A stretch of DNA of 64,000 nucleotides from Epiperipatus broadwayi. Taxonomy: Eukaryota > Onychophora > Udeonychophora > Euonychophora > Peripatidae. Positions within the stretch are counted from its first letter, which is position 1, and each line of letters opens with the position of its first letter. This document shows positions 26,604 through 38,788 of this stretch, in pieces. The DNA lies in the NCBI GenBank assembly GCA_028023455.1, contig JAQFVV010012418.1:4275244-4339243 (forward strand), written 5' to 3'. The position numbers were made by a program, and so were the translations under genes. The notes under the pieces were generated by a model. It was given only the letters and a program-made list of their open reading frames with translations. It was not told the DNA's origin and did not search any database.

Positions 26604-26700
26604 TAAAACAGGCAAAATGGTCTATACATATTGCCACTCATTATATGTATAGAGCATTTTGCCCATTTTAAGAGCAAGCATAAGAAAGTGATCATGTGAT
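26604..26700 (-). mobile_element. Fold-back MITE, family F, short form
   Basis: Only the two ends of family F are present: AAAACAGGCAAAATGGTCTA, ATTGCCACTCA, a reversed partner ATAGAGCATTTTGCCCATTTT, and the terminal TGATCATGTGAT on the right. This looks like an end-to-end minimal derivative of the family. Confidence 0.6.
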
Positions 26701-26830
26701 GTTGGATTTTAATTGATGTTATAGAAAAAAATCTCATTCTTGCTTTGATTCTGATAGGCATATATTTTATTAATTATGCTATTCAAATAATGTAAATATT
26801 ATATATATGACTTGCTTTTTAAAGTTATAT

Positions 26831-27201
26831 ATTATTTTAAACAGTAAGGATTTTTCATCTTAACACATGCACTGTACTGTTTATTTATAATATCTCAATG
26901 ATGTCTTATTGAGAATTGAGGAAACTGTCAAACTAAGATATGATAGAAACTCTTGAAAAGATAATAATGGTCATCTTATTTTTAAACTTACTTTCTAATT
27001 ATATAGGCCAGTCTAAAGCATTTTCATGCTATTAAACTGATATGTTTTAGATTGACTTATATAATTAGAAAGTAGGTTTAAAGATAATGTGGCCACTCTT
27101 ATCTTTTCAAAAATCTCTACCTTGTGTCTTAATTTGAGAGTTTATAAATAAAAAGCACAGTGAATGTGTTAGAATGAAAAATCCTTACTGTTTAAATTGC
27201 A
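26831..27201. mobile_element. Long fold-back (palindromic) MITE
   Basis: Arms of about 165 bp (26831-27010 and 27045-27201) are inverted copies. Shared words: AAACAGTAAGGATTTTTCAT at both outer ends, GAAAAGATAA, and CTTTCTAATTATATA near the loop. Unrelated to the 22.6-kb fold-back. Confidence 0.75.
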
Positions 27202-29967
27202 TGCTATCTCTGTGCAAGAAAATAAAATCAAATGTTACATAATTATATATTAGTAAATCACTTTATATATATTATAACGGGACGATCCTTTTCAGGACTC
27301 GAGGAAGTCGCATCTAGCTATAGTCGGACTTTGAGTCTTCTTATAGAATGCCATGGATGATGTTATTTAAAATATAATCCAATTCACTCCTCTATTAATA
27401 ACCTTGTTACTCTCGGAATTCGAGCTCAGAGTAGAAATTTGCAATCGACTCTCTTCAGGCATTTCCACAAATATCCCATAGCAATAATAAATTTAATATA
27501 AGCTATATATAACTTCTTTATAAATATTAAATCACTAAGTTGATTTAACATATATATGCATGAGTATGTATATTTATAAATATTGATTTTATAAAACGAC
27601 TAAATAAAATAAACAAACGAGACCTGTTTAATTTTGAAATCAAGTTTATAACACATTTTAATCTGTAATAAAAAACAAAATATTATCACATAAAAACATT
27701 AAAATTTAGAATTATAATCTGTGCTTATATACACTAATAAATTATTTAATATTAAAAAAAAAAAATGTAATCATTTACATATATATATATATAATTTAAA
27801 ATCATGCATATAATAAATACACATGACACATTATAAATCTACCTATTGTGTCATTAAAATAATTCAGTGTGTGTTGTATGTTTATATACGATAACATCCA
27901 TTCACACTAGATTAATAATAGAATGTATTCTGATATTAGTTATGTATGTTTAAAAATATATTATGTTAATTGTCATGTAAGATTCAATTTGGAATATAAT
28001 AAAACGTACTTCCAAATTGAAATAATTTAAAAACGTTTTCCTTAGTCAGCTGTCATTTCCATCAGAGTATATATCAAAATATCAATATCTAAATTTTATT
28101 AAATAAAATTTAAAAAAAATAAAGTGTTCATCTTATCAGTTCCCCACTTTAATGTACAAGTAATTTTTCTAAGTAAATATAATTATCCACAAAGGAAATA
28201 AAGTTTAAGAGTTCTTAAATTATACAATGAAGTAATCCAAGACGAGAAAGAATGCGGTTTTATATCCCTCCTTAGACGAAATAAAATGATGATGAATGTT
28301 GAAACATAAAGTTCATTGACCATCCTTCGAAGAGGCAATCCATATATTCATTCTTTAAATATTTATGTAGTAAAATATTTAACATTTTCTTCAATATAAT
28401 ACTCCAATATTAAAGCAGCTTTTTAAATGAGAATTACGACGACGATTATATTTTAGGCATTGATTAAGTAGGAATAAGTTTACATGTTCGGGTTTAAAAC
28501 ATCAGTAGAAATCTCTGGCATAATTTATTTAGCCAAAGAACATCTTTATAAATTTTTGTCTTCTTAAATGTATATTTTGAAAGCTCATTTCGAAGACGTT
28601 GATAACTTTTATAACCTTGTTAAATTCACTGATTATTTTTTTATAGTTCTTTATAATATTCAAAGGCAGTAAATTAATTACTTGAAGCAGGTTTTAAAAT
28701 ATTGAATCTTCTTTTTTTTAATTTTTCTTAAATGTGTTCTAAATTTGAACACATTTAAATTTACAAATGTAGTTCTTGCCTTGATAACTAAATAGAAGAT
28801 TATTGTTATAACAATATTAGTTCATTTTTATACTGGATTAATTTCAGCAAGGATATCACATAATCATGCTCATGCTCTATTGTTTAAAATATACAATTTG
28901 TAATTAACCCCAAACGTTTATTTCCTTTGTTTCAACTGATAAAAATGCAATGTTGACTTAAGGCTTTGTCAAATGTCAAGTTTTTATATTAACAAAAAAA
29001 AATACTATTAGTTAGAAACATTTTATTTATGTGTGTGTACAAATAAACCAGAATTATTCATTTTTAGAATTATTCTTTTAATACTAACTAGTCTATATAT
29101 ATAGCTTATACCTGAAAAGCTTAAGATAGGTGTAAGTTATTTATATCTGTTGATTCGATATAGGCACAGTTAAATTCACAAAGAAACACAAATTGTTTTA
29201 GGTGAGGCTCATATGGTACTCTCATAATATATTTAATTAAAATAAATTGCCTTTTTTAACAATATAGATTAGGACCTTCTTCTGTAAACATAATTGGGTT
29301 CAGAATCTCAATTACTATAAAATGTTTTCTTTTTAGTATACATTTAGAAATATATATATTTAGATGTAACCCTTTCTAAGCTCTCAGTTTAGAGCAAAGT
29401 TATCATCTGACATAACCATTTAAACAAGAAAATAAAAGACAAAATCAAAAATGTAAATATATAAGCATATGTGACTGTTGTACATATTTAAATTTTATAC
29501 ATGTACATTTGAAACTTTTATTTTAGTGAATATTAAAATTGAATTCTTAAAAGCTTTAAATAAAAAGGATCAATGAACATATCTTTATAAAAATCACACA
29601 AAAAATTGTTAATTGTTGGTTTAGTTATTCAATATTCAGAACTTATATTTTTTTGCTTGGAAATTATTTTTTTGATGCCAACAGCTTTTTAAGCTCATGG
29701 TTAAAATTATTATATGTATATAGAAGAATAATTAAAATAATGTATGCACTATTTTTATTGCTAAAGATGAAAACAAAGAGATATATGACTTAAACTATGT
29801 AAGTCTTATAAAATATGACAAAAATATGTATTTAAAATGAAAAGGTTCTAAAATGTCTTGAATGTACTCATATTATATTCGCCAATTGTAGCATTTGCTG
29901 CATTTTCATTTGGAATTTTGTTTTGTTAACAATATTGATCTATCGTTTTCTCTCATTATTTTCACAG
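27202..29967. other. Mostly unique-looking AT-rich DNA with a less AT-rich patch
   Basis: The patch 27283-27480 is richer in CG-containing words (GGGACGATCC, CTCGAGGAAGTCGC, CTCTCGGAATTCGAGCTC) than anything nearby and is not a recognised repeat. No open frame of note. The rest is AT-rich without recognisable features. Confidence 0.4.
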
Positions 29968-29987
29968 CTAAAGATAAAAATAAACAG
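29968..29987 (+). other. Candidate 20-nt microexon
   Basis: A polypyrimidine tract ending TTTTCACAG (acceptor at 29966-29967) and a branch-point-like TTAAC about 40 nt upstream precede CTAAAGATAAAAATAAACAG. This is followed directly by a GTAAGC donor at 29988. In one frame it reads KDKNKQ. Twenty nt is not a multiple of three, so inclusion would shift frame. No host gene is known here, and short matches to splice consensus arise by chance in AT-rich DNA, so this is tentative. Confidence 0.25.
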
Positions 29988-30958
29988 GTAAGCAAATTAA
30001 AAAGGTTACCTAAGCTTCATATATTGCGAAAAGATGTATGTCATTCTACATTCATTGCAATATTTGTTTTCACAGTACAAATTTTAATTAGTTCGTTAAT
30101 AGAAATGTTCATTGCGATAAATCCCATTGTATATATCTATTTATATACACACATATATGTAGTTTTTAAAATATTCATTTTATTGTTTTAAAATATTTTT
30201 ACTTCTATCTTTATTATATTGTAATAATTTCTATCTTGATATCCTATCTTTATATAATTTTCTAATACTTCAAGGTTCTTTTTTTTTTTTTTTTTAGCTA
30301 GTTGAAAAAATTTATGTATTGCTATTATATTACAAAGTCATCATAAGCACTTTTTTATTTTTTATTTGATAAATGATCACCATTTAAGTTTCAAGAGGTC
30401 TAAAGAAATGGTCAAAGTTGCTTCACATGCATTGCTCTTTTCTTTTGTTAGTTTTTCTTTGTGAACATAATTGATCATTTTGTTCTTACACAGGCAGCTT
30501 TGGAAAACCCGTTGATTTTTTAAAATAAATTTTTAAGAAGTACATTGGCCTCAAATCCTATCTTTTATCTGATAAATTTATTACCTCTTTGATGGTCATG
30601 TATGCATTATGATCTGATGCACCTATTCTCATATATATTGTCTGTATGTGTTTATATATGTATGTATAAAATAAGTTTTGCCTTATATATAATTAAGTTC
30701 TATCAATTAATACATTATTTATTTAATAACAATTCTGTTAAATTAACTTGAATTTATGATATAGTTATTAGTGTATCCATAGCCATGATTATAATCTGAG
30801 TTTGAATCAAGTCTGATTAAAAGTTATAATTTTTTTTCAAGTTCCACTTAAGCATAATATTTTTTTTTCAAGCACCTGGCCTATGGGTAATTCAGTTCAG
30901 TCATCTAGTAATGTTTAGAAATAATCTTCCTATTCAGAGATGTATAGATACATTAGAA
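29988..30958. other. AT-rich stretch, nothing further recognised
   Basis: Includes a T18-20 tract at about 30280-30297. The 98-codon frame 29895-30191 spans the candidate microexon and its flanks and has no recognisable domain. Confidence 0.4.
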
Positions 30959-31147
30959 CAGCAGTTCTCAAACTGTGGGTCATGACCCCTTTAAGGGTCG
31001 AATAATCCTTTCACAGGGGTCACCTAAGACCATTGGAAAACACAGTTATGAAGTAACAACAGAAATAATTTTAAGGTCAGGGGTCACCACACATAAGGAA
31101 CTGTATTAAAGGGGGTCATATGGCATTAGTAAGGTTGAGAACCACTG
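30959..31147. mobile_element. SPIN-like hAT MITE (189 bp)
   Basis: Left end CAGCAGTTCTCAAACTGTGG and right end AAGGTTGAGAACCACTG form the hAT/Charlie-type terminal inverted repeat. The interior blocks GGTCATGACCCCTTT, CCTTTCACAGGGGTCACC, AAGACCATTGGAAAACACAG, TTATGAAGTA and GGAACTGTATTAAAGGG are, as I recognise them, those of the SPIN (Space Invaders) family. SPIN is a hAT transposon known for horizontal transfer among tetrapods and into some invertebrates, including a pond snail, a planarian and a triatomine bug. Flanks CATTAGAA (30951-30958) and CATTAGCT (31148-31155) are an 8-bp target duplication with two differences. Non-coding and non-autonomous. Confidence 0.82.
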
Positions 31148-31155
31148 CATTAGCT

Positions 31156-33253
31156 ATAGGTGAGGCAATTCAATTTTTCATTGAAAATCAATATACAAAT
31201 TGAACAAAATGTTTTAAATAACGAGCATCATTCTTACATGATTTAATAATAGTTCATGTTTTTTATAAGTTTTAAACAAATTATTTTAATAATTAAAACC
31301 TTCTGAATTCTACTAAAAAAGAAGAAAGAATGGGCAACAAATTTGTTTTTTACATCCTGTTAATCAAGGGATTGTGTTATAATAGCTAGTATTAAAATGT
31401 CAAATACCAATTTCCATATTTCAATTTATCATTTATGACTTTATTTTTCCTGTTTTAATTATAAAACTCAGAGATCCAAACAATCTTGTCAATTAAGAAT
31501 CAATTTTACAACATTTATTGATAAATTCGTTTATGTTAAAATTATAAGTCTTAAAATATATGTATAATATGAAGCAAACTGAAAATCAAAATATTAATTT
31601 TGCCTTACTGATATATTATAATTTTAATAAAATATGTTTAATAATACTTATATATTATTGTATTGTATAATTCATTCAAAAATATGGCCCAAAGTATTAT
31701 ATAGAGTATTATCAATACTTCTAACTACAGCGTACTATAGTTTAGTATAACTTTATACAGTATTATTTTATGGATTTAATTTAAAAATTGTTTCCTATAG
31801 AATAAAAAATATTGTAAGGGCTATTATTAATATCTTTGATTGCTATCATACCATGGCAAGTGATGGCATAGCTTTTTAATATTGTGTAAATTTGATTCAA
31901 AAAAAGCTTTCACCCATACTTACTTAAGATGAAGATATGACAATGTGGACAAATATTATCAACACAATGAAGCAAAATGTCATTTATTGAAGTGCTTTCA
32001 AATTGGATAAAACAAAAATATTTGTAGATATATAATTTCCTTTTCATTATCATTATGATTTCATCATATTACAATTATATATATATATTTTACAGTTAGT
32101 ACTTCATGCCCATAATCCTCCAAATAAGAATTGAAAAGCTAGCTATATTTTTTTTTTGTCTATAAATATATTAAAGACTGTGCATATGTGAAAATGCATA
32201 TTAATTGCTTATTTTTAATTAGAAGTTTAATTATTGTATTAATTTCTACTAATTTAAAAAATAAATACATTTGGATTTGTTAAATTAGATTTGATCATTA
32301 TTTTGAAATTCGTAGGCAAGTGTTGTATATTTATTACATTGTTTATATTATCATTTAAATACATGTCTGTTGTGATTATACTTATTAAATTATTCAATAA
32401 CTAATGCCGTATTATACAAAAACATTTATGCATTTTGAAAATATTAAACCGTGTCTATTTAAAATTATTAAATAGTTTTAATAAATATACAAATATAGAT
32501 AATCTATGATAATGTTAAACTAGTAATATTATACTTACAGTATTTACATGTATATTTGGTTTTGATTATTTTTTGTCTTATATTTAAAAGAGTAAACATT
32601 TGAAATTTTGTAACTTAATTTTTATACATTATGAATTAGATTTCATAATCATTAGATTGCTTTTTTAAATTTATTTTTACTCATTCTCTAGTATTCATAA
32701 TCATGTGTGTGTACTTACATAGGATTATTTATGTGGACACACTATGAGTGCTTTTTAAAAGTGGAATTTTTAAATGCTCAATTAGCAGAAGTGTATTCTG
32801 CATATATACGCGTATGTTTAAGTTTAAACCGTATTATCTTTCAAAAATGACTTCTACTTAATGACTTTGGCTATAACAATGCTGCTTTTAAATATGCTCA
32901 AATGCAATTTTCTGCAATGGAAACATCTTTTTAGAGCATCAATATTAGTCAATATATTTGAAGTTTTCTCAAATTTTGTAAACAATCAATTGTTTAGACA
33001 CATAATTAATTATGACATTGATAAAAACTTTTAATACGTTTTTTTTATCTTGCATCTTTATGTCGTATTAAGTGTTGCGACAATAAAAATAACAAATAAC
33101 AATTCAATTTATTTCACTTCATTGACACCATAGATTTTTTTTTTTGTTACGTAAATTCTTTCAATAGGCCTTTTGTCGTTTTATTATTTTTTAAATTTTC
33201 ACTTGAGACTTTTGTTTCCTCATCTTCTCCAGCGTAATATCATAAAAAAAGAT
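31156..33253. other. AT-rich stretch, no supported gene
   Basis: No recognisable frame or repeat family. (TA)n tract near 32080. Confidence 0.45.
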
Positions 33254-33282
33254 GGCGGTGGTGGTGGTGGTGGGAGGGAGGG
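33254..33282 (+). repeat. G-rich (GGT)n/GGGAGGGAGGG tract
   Basis: GGCGGTGGTGGTGGTGG runs into TGGGAGGGAGGG: four or more G-runs within 29 bp. It is a potential G-quadruplex on the plus strand and stands out in otherwise AT-rich DNA. Confidence 0.8.
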
Positions 33283-34126
33283 TGCTCTGAAAGTTACTTA
33301 GTATAGTTAGCAGTAAATTGATTTAAATTTTCTTGTGTTGATTAAAAAAGAAGATGGAAAGAGCAATATTTTTTTATTCATTATTAAATCATATCCCATC
33401 GCTTCACATGATACCAAGTAAATTGACTTTTTCATTTTAGACTGTCCACAAAAGTTGTCTTTTTTTTGTAAAAAAAAAAAAAAAAAGAGTCAGCTTCATT
33501 AATAATTGTGCAAATTATTAATTACAAAACACATTATTTTTAATATGGTTAGAAATTATATATTTAAAATGATTTTAAAAAACTTTTTTTTAAAAAAAAA
33601 TTTCCAAATAAATTAGACACACAATAAAAATGTATACAGTATTTTTTTTCCATATAGATCTTGTTACACAAAAAGTTGTGGAATGGACTCCAAAAGTTGT
33701 AGTTGCCATCCCAATATGAGTTTTTGAGACTATTATATGTCATGATTTTTAAAGACATAATTTTTAGTTATTGTATATAGATAATTAACACTAAATGTTT
33801 TTATTTTTTTACAATTCATTCGAAAAATTATATTTTCTTGTTATTCCTTGCCAATTTTTTTCTCCACTGTAATATTCAAAAATTTGGGGCAAATTCAAAC
33901 ATAAAAACAATGATTGGATTTAGTTATGTTTGATTGCTACTATTCACAAATACATGTAGTATCAAATGTATCTTTTGTGAGACAGTACAGACTGAACTGA
34001 ATAATATATGTTAGAGAACATCTTATTATCTAATAATATGTAGAATAGGCAAAGATAATCATAAAACATTTTTAATAATATTTAATATATTTTTTAAATT
34101 GATATTATGGCACTAAGGTATAGACA

Positions 34127-34128
<2 letters not shown>
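33283..34128. other. AT-rich stretch, nothing recognised
   Basis: Contains A/T homopolymer runs at 33470-33485 and 33584-33601. No gene seen. Confidence 0.4.
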
Positions 34129-34174
<46 letters not shown>

Positions 34175-34199
34175 CAACAACAACAATAAAAAGAAGAAG
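34129..34199. repeat. (AAT)n-(AAC)n microsatellite
   Basis: About 13 AAT/ATA units (34129-34171) pass into ACA units and then AAGAAGAAG. On the minus strand it produces a poly-leucine frame (34094-34321) that is an artefact of the repeat. Confidence 0.9.
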
Positions 34200-34978
34200 A
34201 CCGCAGTAACTTTAATATTGCGTGCTTGACAATATAATATCCTTAGCATTAAACATCGAAAATTACCTGAAACTCTGTCAAGTTCAAAGTAAAATTTGTT
34301 TAATAATAATTTAACAATCAATTATAATTAGCCTACACATTTTTTCAACATAGGTATAACATCTACTTATAGCAATTGCAACAGGAAAGGTATTTTTCGA
34401 ATTGAAAAATTAAGTAAAATGGCGCCGCCAATAACAATGAACAGGTGGCCAGTCTAAAAACTATGTCAATAGAATTTCCCAAGTTATCTTTAAATAACAC
34501 ATATGCAAGCATTACAAAGAATTCCATAATTATAAGTGATAATAAAAAAAATTCAGTCAAACCTCTAGCAAAGCAAATCCACTTGTCCGTAAGTCAAACG
34601 TAAATGATATTCATGATTTAGATTTAAGAACACAATAAAATAGCACCCCCCCTTCCGACTAACATTGGATAGCAGAGACTTTAATTAACATTTCAGTAAA
34701 ATACAATAACACCATTCCCCATGGTCTATTTAATTCATTTAAATGTTTTTTTCACCAAGATTGATATTAATGAAAGTTGGTAGCCCCCAATTAAATATTA
34801 ATTCAAAAAAGTAATCGACTTCATCATAGAACATCGTATGAGATTTGGTCATCAACTACACAAACCAATCCTCAGCATCAATGACACTCACAAATCAAAG
34901 AGACAAAATGCATTCAGGTTTACAGGATAGACCCACTAATAATATCATCGACATCGAATTCAACAATTCAATTAAATA
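34200..34978. other. Spacer before LINE copy B, possibly including its 5' UTR
   Basis: An isolated GC-rich word, AAAATGGCGCCGCCA (34418-34432), contains a YY1-like AAnATGGCG site. From about 34850 the base composition resembles the following LINE, so its 5' UTR may begin there. Confidence 0.35.
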
Positions 34979-35520
34979 ATGAAAATAAAAATAACAGCAT
35001 TTAATGTTAGAGCCATTAATTCAGCCTCAAAGTTACATCAACTTAATAGATGTATAAGCATAATAAAACCACATGTCCTTGTTTTTTTTTAAACAAAAAA
35101 TATTTAGTGGTTCACAGATAGACACTTTCAGCTACCTAAACAAACATGTTTTTGTGCATGTTCATGGGATGCCTCATCACTATCAGGGAATACTGGTATG
35201 GTTATTGCTCCCACTCAGGTATTTTCAACATTTAAAATTATATATATATTGATTCAAACTTACTAATTGCCACGTTTTGCAACTATCACTGCAATCAACA
35301 TTATTTTTGTCTATATTCCTCCAGATCCTTCCATTATTTCACATATTATTCTTACAATTAATTCTTTAATAATGTTAACTCCTTATCTGACCATCTTAAT
35401 GGATGATTTTAATATGAATTATGATACATTTGCATCCAAATGGCTTCACCATCTAGCCCTACCACTTATGAGTGTTGAAAGGTATCTTCCATTAAATTCA
35501 GTTTCATTTCATAATAAATA
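34979..35520 (+). pseudogene. LINE APE-type endonuclease domain (copy B)
   Basis: The start reads MKIKITAFNVRAINSASKL followed by HQLNRCISIIKPHVLVF, matching the N-terminal beta strand and NVR motif of APE-like endonucleases. It stops at about 35092. The domain resumes with FATITAINIIFVYIPPDP (35274-35327) and ILMDDFNMNYD (35394-35426), the GDFN motif with Gly replaced by Asp. This enzyme nicks the target DNA to prime reverse transcription. The Gly change plus internal stops indicate loss of activity. Confidence 0.75.
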
Positions 35521-36199
35521 ATTTGCAACACTCATCGAGCAATGCTCCATCTTCTGATCAAAATAGCTCTAAATCCTTCTCCATTCTCTGATCACTTAAT
35601 CACTTAGCACAAACACTTACCCTAAATCTGATGGGTATAGAAACAACTTTGACTCCACTTGAAAGAACAATGCATGTATTGCTTCCTACTTCTACCACAG
35701 AGTTTTATTTTCAGGAACATATGTTATGAAAACTGGATGGCAGCATACTTGATCCAATCCAAAAGTATTTAGCATTCATCAATATACTATCATTCAATAT
35801 TGATCATTTAACACACAACTTATCCCTCTTATCTTCTAGCAATAGCAGATGAAATACAGAGGTGGATCACCATGTGTTAGCCAGTACAAGACTCTCAACA
35901 GAATATATATAAACTTACACAAGTATATAATAATACATGCAATAAACTTAAAGAATATCTAACCATAAAAAAGAGGAAAATTTGTCTCAGCTAACCTCAT
36001 ATATGGTCTAGAGATTATATTCATTAGGCCCTTGGATACCCCCTGTCATATTGAGAGTCCCCATGGCAATACAAGTAGAGTCACATATGTTGGCCAAAAC
36101 ATGATGCAGTCTATTTTTCACCACTTTAAGAAAAAACTTTAGGAACAGCAAGTCTTTACACTATTACGTGACTATTTTGGACCACCAGAAGCAGACACT

Positions 36200-37480
36200 C
36201 CATTTAATTCAGGGCATTTTGCAGCCAAACTTGCCACAATTGACAATGCATGTCATCCCAAAACCAATGACATTCCTAAGTTTGTTTTTTCATACCTGAG
36301 TGAATTTATTACCCAATATATATATATATATGTAATCTAGCTAACTATTTGTCCCAGAAAATTTATGATATCAAAGAACTAAATACTATAGCTATCACAT
36401 CTTTTTTTTTAAAAAAAAACAGTTCCCATATCAACACTTACCAACATTTGACTATTTCTATGAGACCATTAGGCATTAAGATCCTGGAAAAGGTCACAAA
36501 GATCAATTTGAACCACATATACTTCCATTAATCTCACCTATGCAGTTTGCTAAGAAAGGGTCATCTACTGGACAAGCAGCACTACTTTTCAAGACAATCA
36601 TGAAATGTGGTACAAAAACAAAAAAGTACACACCAATTGCTGTACAATTAAGTATTGGGGCAGCCTTTGATTCAGTGCCAATCAAAATACTACTAGACAA
36701 GCTAGCTAACACTATTCCTACTATCCTATTCTATGTAATTGCCAATCTTTTACTTAAAAGAGAGATTCCCATCACAGTGATAGAAAATCGCTATCATTCA
36801 CACCCATGCAATCAATATCACAAGGCTCACCTCTAAGTTCACTCCTGTTCACCTTCTTTATTGATTCACTCATAAGAAAAATTTCACAGAAAATATCAGG
36901 AATTCAAATCCCACACACTCAACAGTATATTCCATATATAGCATACATTCATGACGTCACTATCTTTCTTAACTCTCACAAACAGTTTCCAGTATTGCAA
37001 AAGATACTTGAAGAATATGCTTCTAATTTTAAACTATGTTTCAATCTTTATAAAACAGCCACCTGGTTTATATACACAAACAAACCTTATACAAAAATCT
37101 TTCAAGGCAAACCCACTACTTTTTTCGGCTTTCCGTTTTACATGGGGGCTAACACAATAAGACAAAGCATGCAAAACAAACTACAAGAAACTGCAACAAA
37201 AATCACAAACTTCCTTTCAAAGACCTACCTTTTTATTTGCTCCAAAGTTCAATTATTCAATATACTTATTATTATAAAGATTACCTACTTTTCCCTCCTA
37301 ATAAAATTTTCAAAATGTTTCACTTCGAAAATTGCATTGCTTTGCACCAAACTATTGTGGGCGCAGAAAGCTATTACAGTGTCAGTTAAATGCCTTAGCA
37401 GAATACTCACTCACATTGGACTTGATCTTCACACTATTCACACATTTCACATACAAAAAACCATGAATCTCATGGTATAA
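36200..37480 (+). pseudogene. LINE reverse transcriptase domain (copy B)
   Basis: Motifs in order: a degraded HPKTNDIPKFVFSYL block (36251-36300), MRPLGIKILEKV (36460-36495), SSTGQAALLFKTIM (36561-36603), AFDSVPIKILLDKL (36663-36705), then a frameshift to SQGSPLSSLLFTFFID (36815-36865), and IAYIHDVTIFL (36938-36970). The last replaces the catalytic YxDD with YIHD. Copy A retains YMDD at the same place, so the Asp-to-His change is specific to copy B and would abolish polymerisation. The downstream thumb keeps an open frame to 37480. Confidence 0.8.
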
Positions 37481-38495
37481 ACCATAAGGCAGTTCCCTGC
37501 ACTTTCATGCTTATAGTCACTTCGACAAATAGACCACCACCATCATCTGAATATATGTCATTTCTCATACAATCTGTCACAAGCATATCTAGCCAAATAT
37601 ATATTCAGTCTACAAACAAAAACACATACTGGAAAATCTACAACTTGATATACCCAGATGCCTCTGCAGGAATACTCATAATAATGCTAGAAATCAACAA
37701 TCACTAACTGTTCAGAAGGTTCAGAAAATGGTCATAAGGGCCTAAATACTTTGATTTCATCTTGAGAGTCAATCTCCATGCTTTACAATCTTATATTTTC
37801 TTCACTTTTGACATCTATACAACAACATTGATCCTTTCTGGAGTCTTTATCATACAGTAGAAGGAACACCACAACACATATTTTACATCTGCCAAGTACT
37901 ATCTAACACTTACAAAACATCTTAATAAACACATCATTGAGTCATATCAAACACATTCTACACCCATAGTTCATGCAATTACATGCCTATTATATGCATA
38001 CTGGTGCACTTATTGCAGCTTTACATTCAGAAATAATACTAGACATTATCCAGCTACATTTACAAACAAACTAACAATTAAGGGCCTGAGATTGCAAAAT
38101 TACTTCTACAGACATTGTCGCTGCAACATGGTCACTTATAAAACAGCCTTCCACTCTATAACCAGAGTATATTGATTTAAATAGACAACAATCAATCACA
38201 TCTCAACAATCATAATAACAGATATTATTCAATCATGCAGGTACTAGTCAAGTGATCACCCAAATACTGTAAATACATTTTAATTAATAGACTACAGTGG
38301 TCATACCACTATAAGAATAACAAGGGCAACAAAAGCATCTGAGAACTCATAGGTGAACTCTCATTATAAGTAATCAATGAACTATAGGCATGGTTGCCCC
38401 TATAATCGATTGCAATCAGATTATGTAAAATCTATTGTAACCTTTTTGAAGAATTAATAAAGATCTATCTTTGAAAAATAATAAAAAATTTAATA

Positions 38496-38788
38496 CCTAC
38501 AATGGGTTTTAAAATATATTGGTTCAAATAATAAATCAAAATTACATATTAACATTATTCTTGGCAAATCATTTTTATTGTTTTCTTTATTTTCAAAATT
38601 GTAACAAAATATTTAAAATAAATAATTTGTTCATGGTTAAAACTCGAGCACATTTATGTAATTCAAATGTTTTTAAGTCCAAAGACTTAAACAAAATAAT
38701 TCTGAATGGACAGTTTTAAACATTTGCAAAGATTCTAAATAATATGTTGCAGTACCACCTTATAATGTTATTCCATAACATAATGTGC
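38496..38788. other. AT-rich spacer
   Basis: Nothing recognised between the copy B tail and the minus-strand LINE. Confidence 0.4.

Larger units (their letters stand above)
34979..38495 (+). mobile_element. APE-type LINE, copy B, nearly full ORF2 span
   Basis: Runs from an endonuclease start codon at 34979 to the 3' end AATAAAGATCTATCTTTG plus an A-rich tail (38455-38495). It is colinear with copy A from 35870 onward and adds the endonuclease that copy A lacks. It is more decayed than A: at least four frameshifts, a catalytic substitution in the RT, and a degraded zinc knuckle (37830-37910). Its base composition is richer in C on the plus strand than in the flanks. Confidence 0.85.

Noticed and set aside
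29895-30191. 98-codon plus-strand frame
   Set aside because: Hydrophobic low-complexity translation of AT-rich DNA; only the small splice-flanked segment inside it is of interest.
34094-34321. Minus-strand frame with a poly-leucine run
   Set aside because: Produced by the (AAT)n microsatellite.
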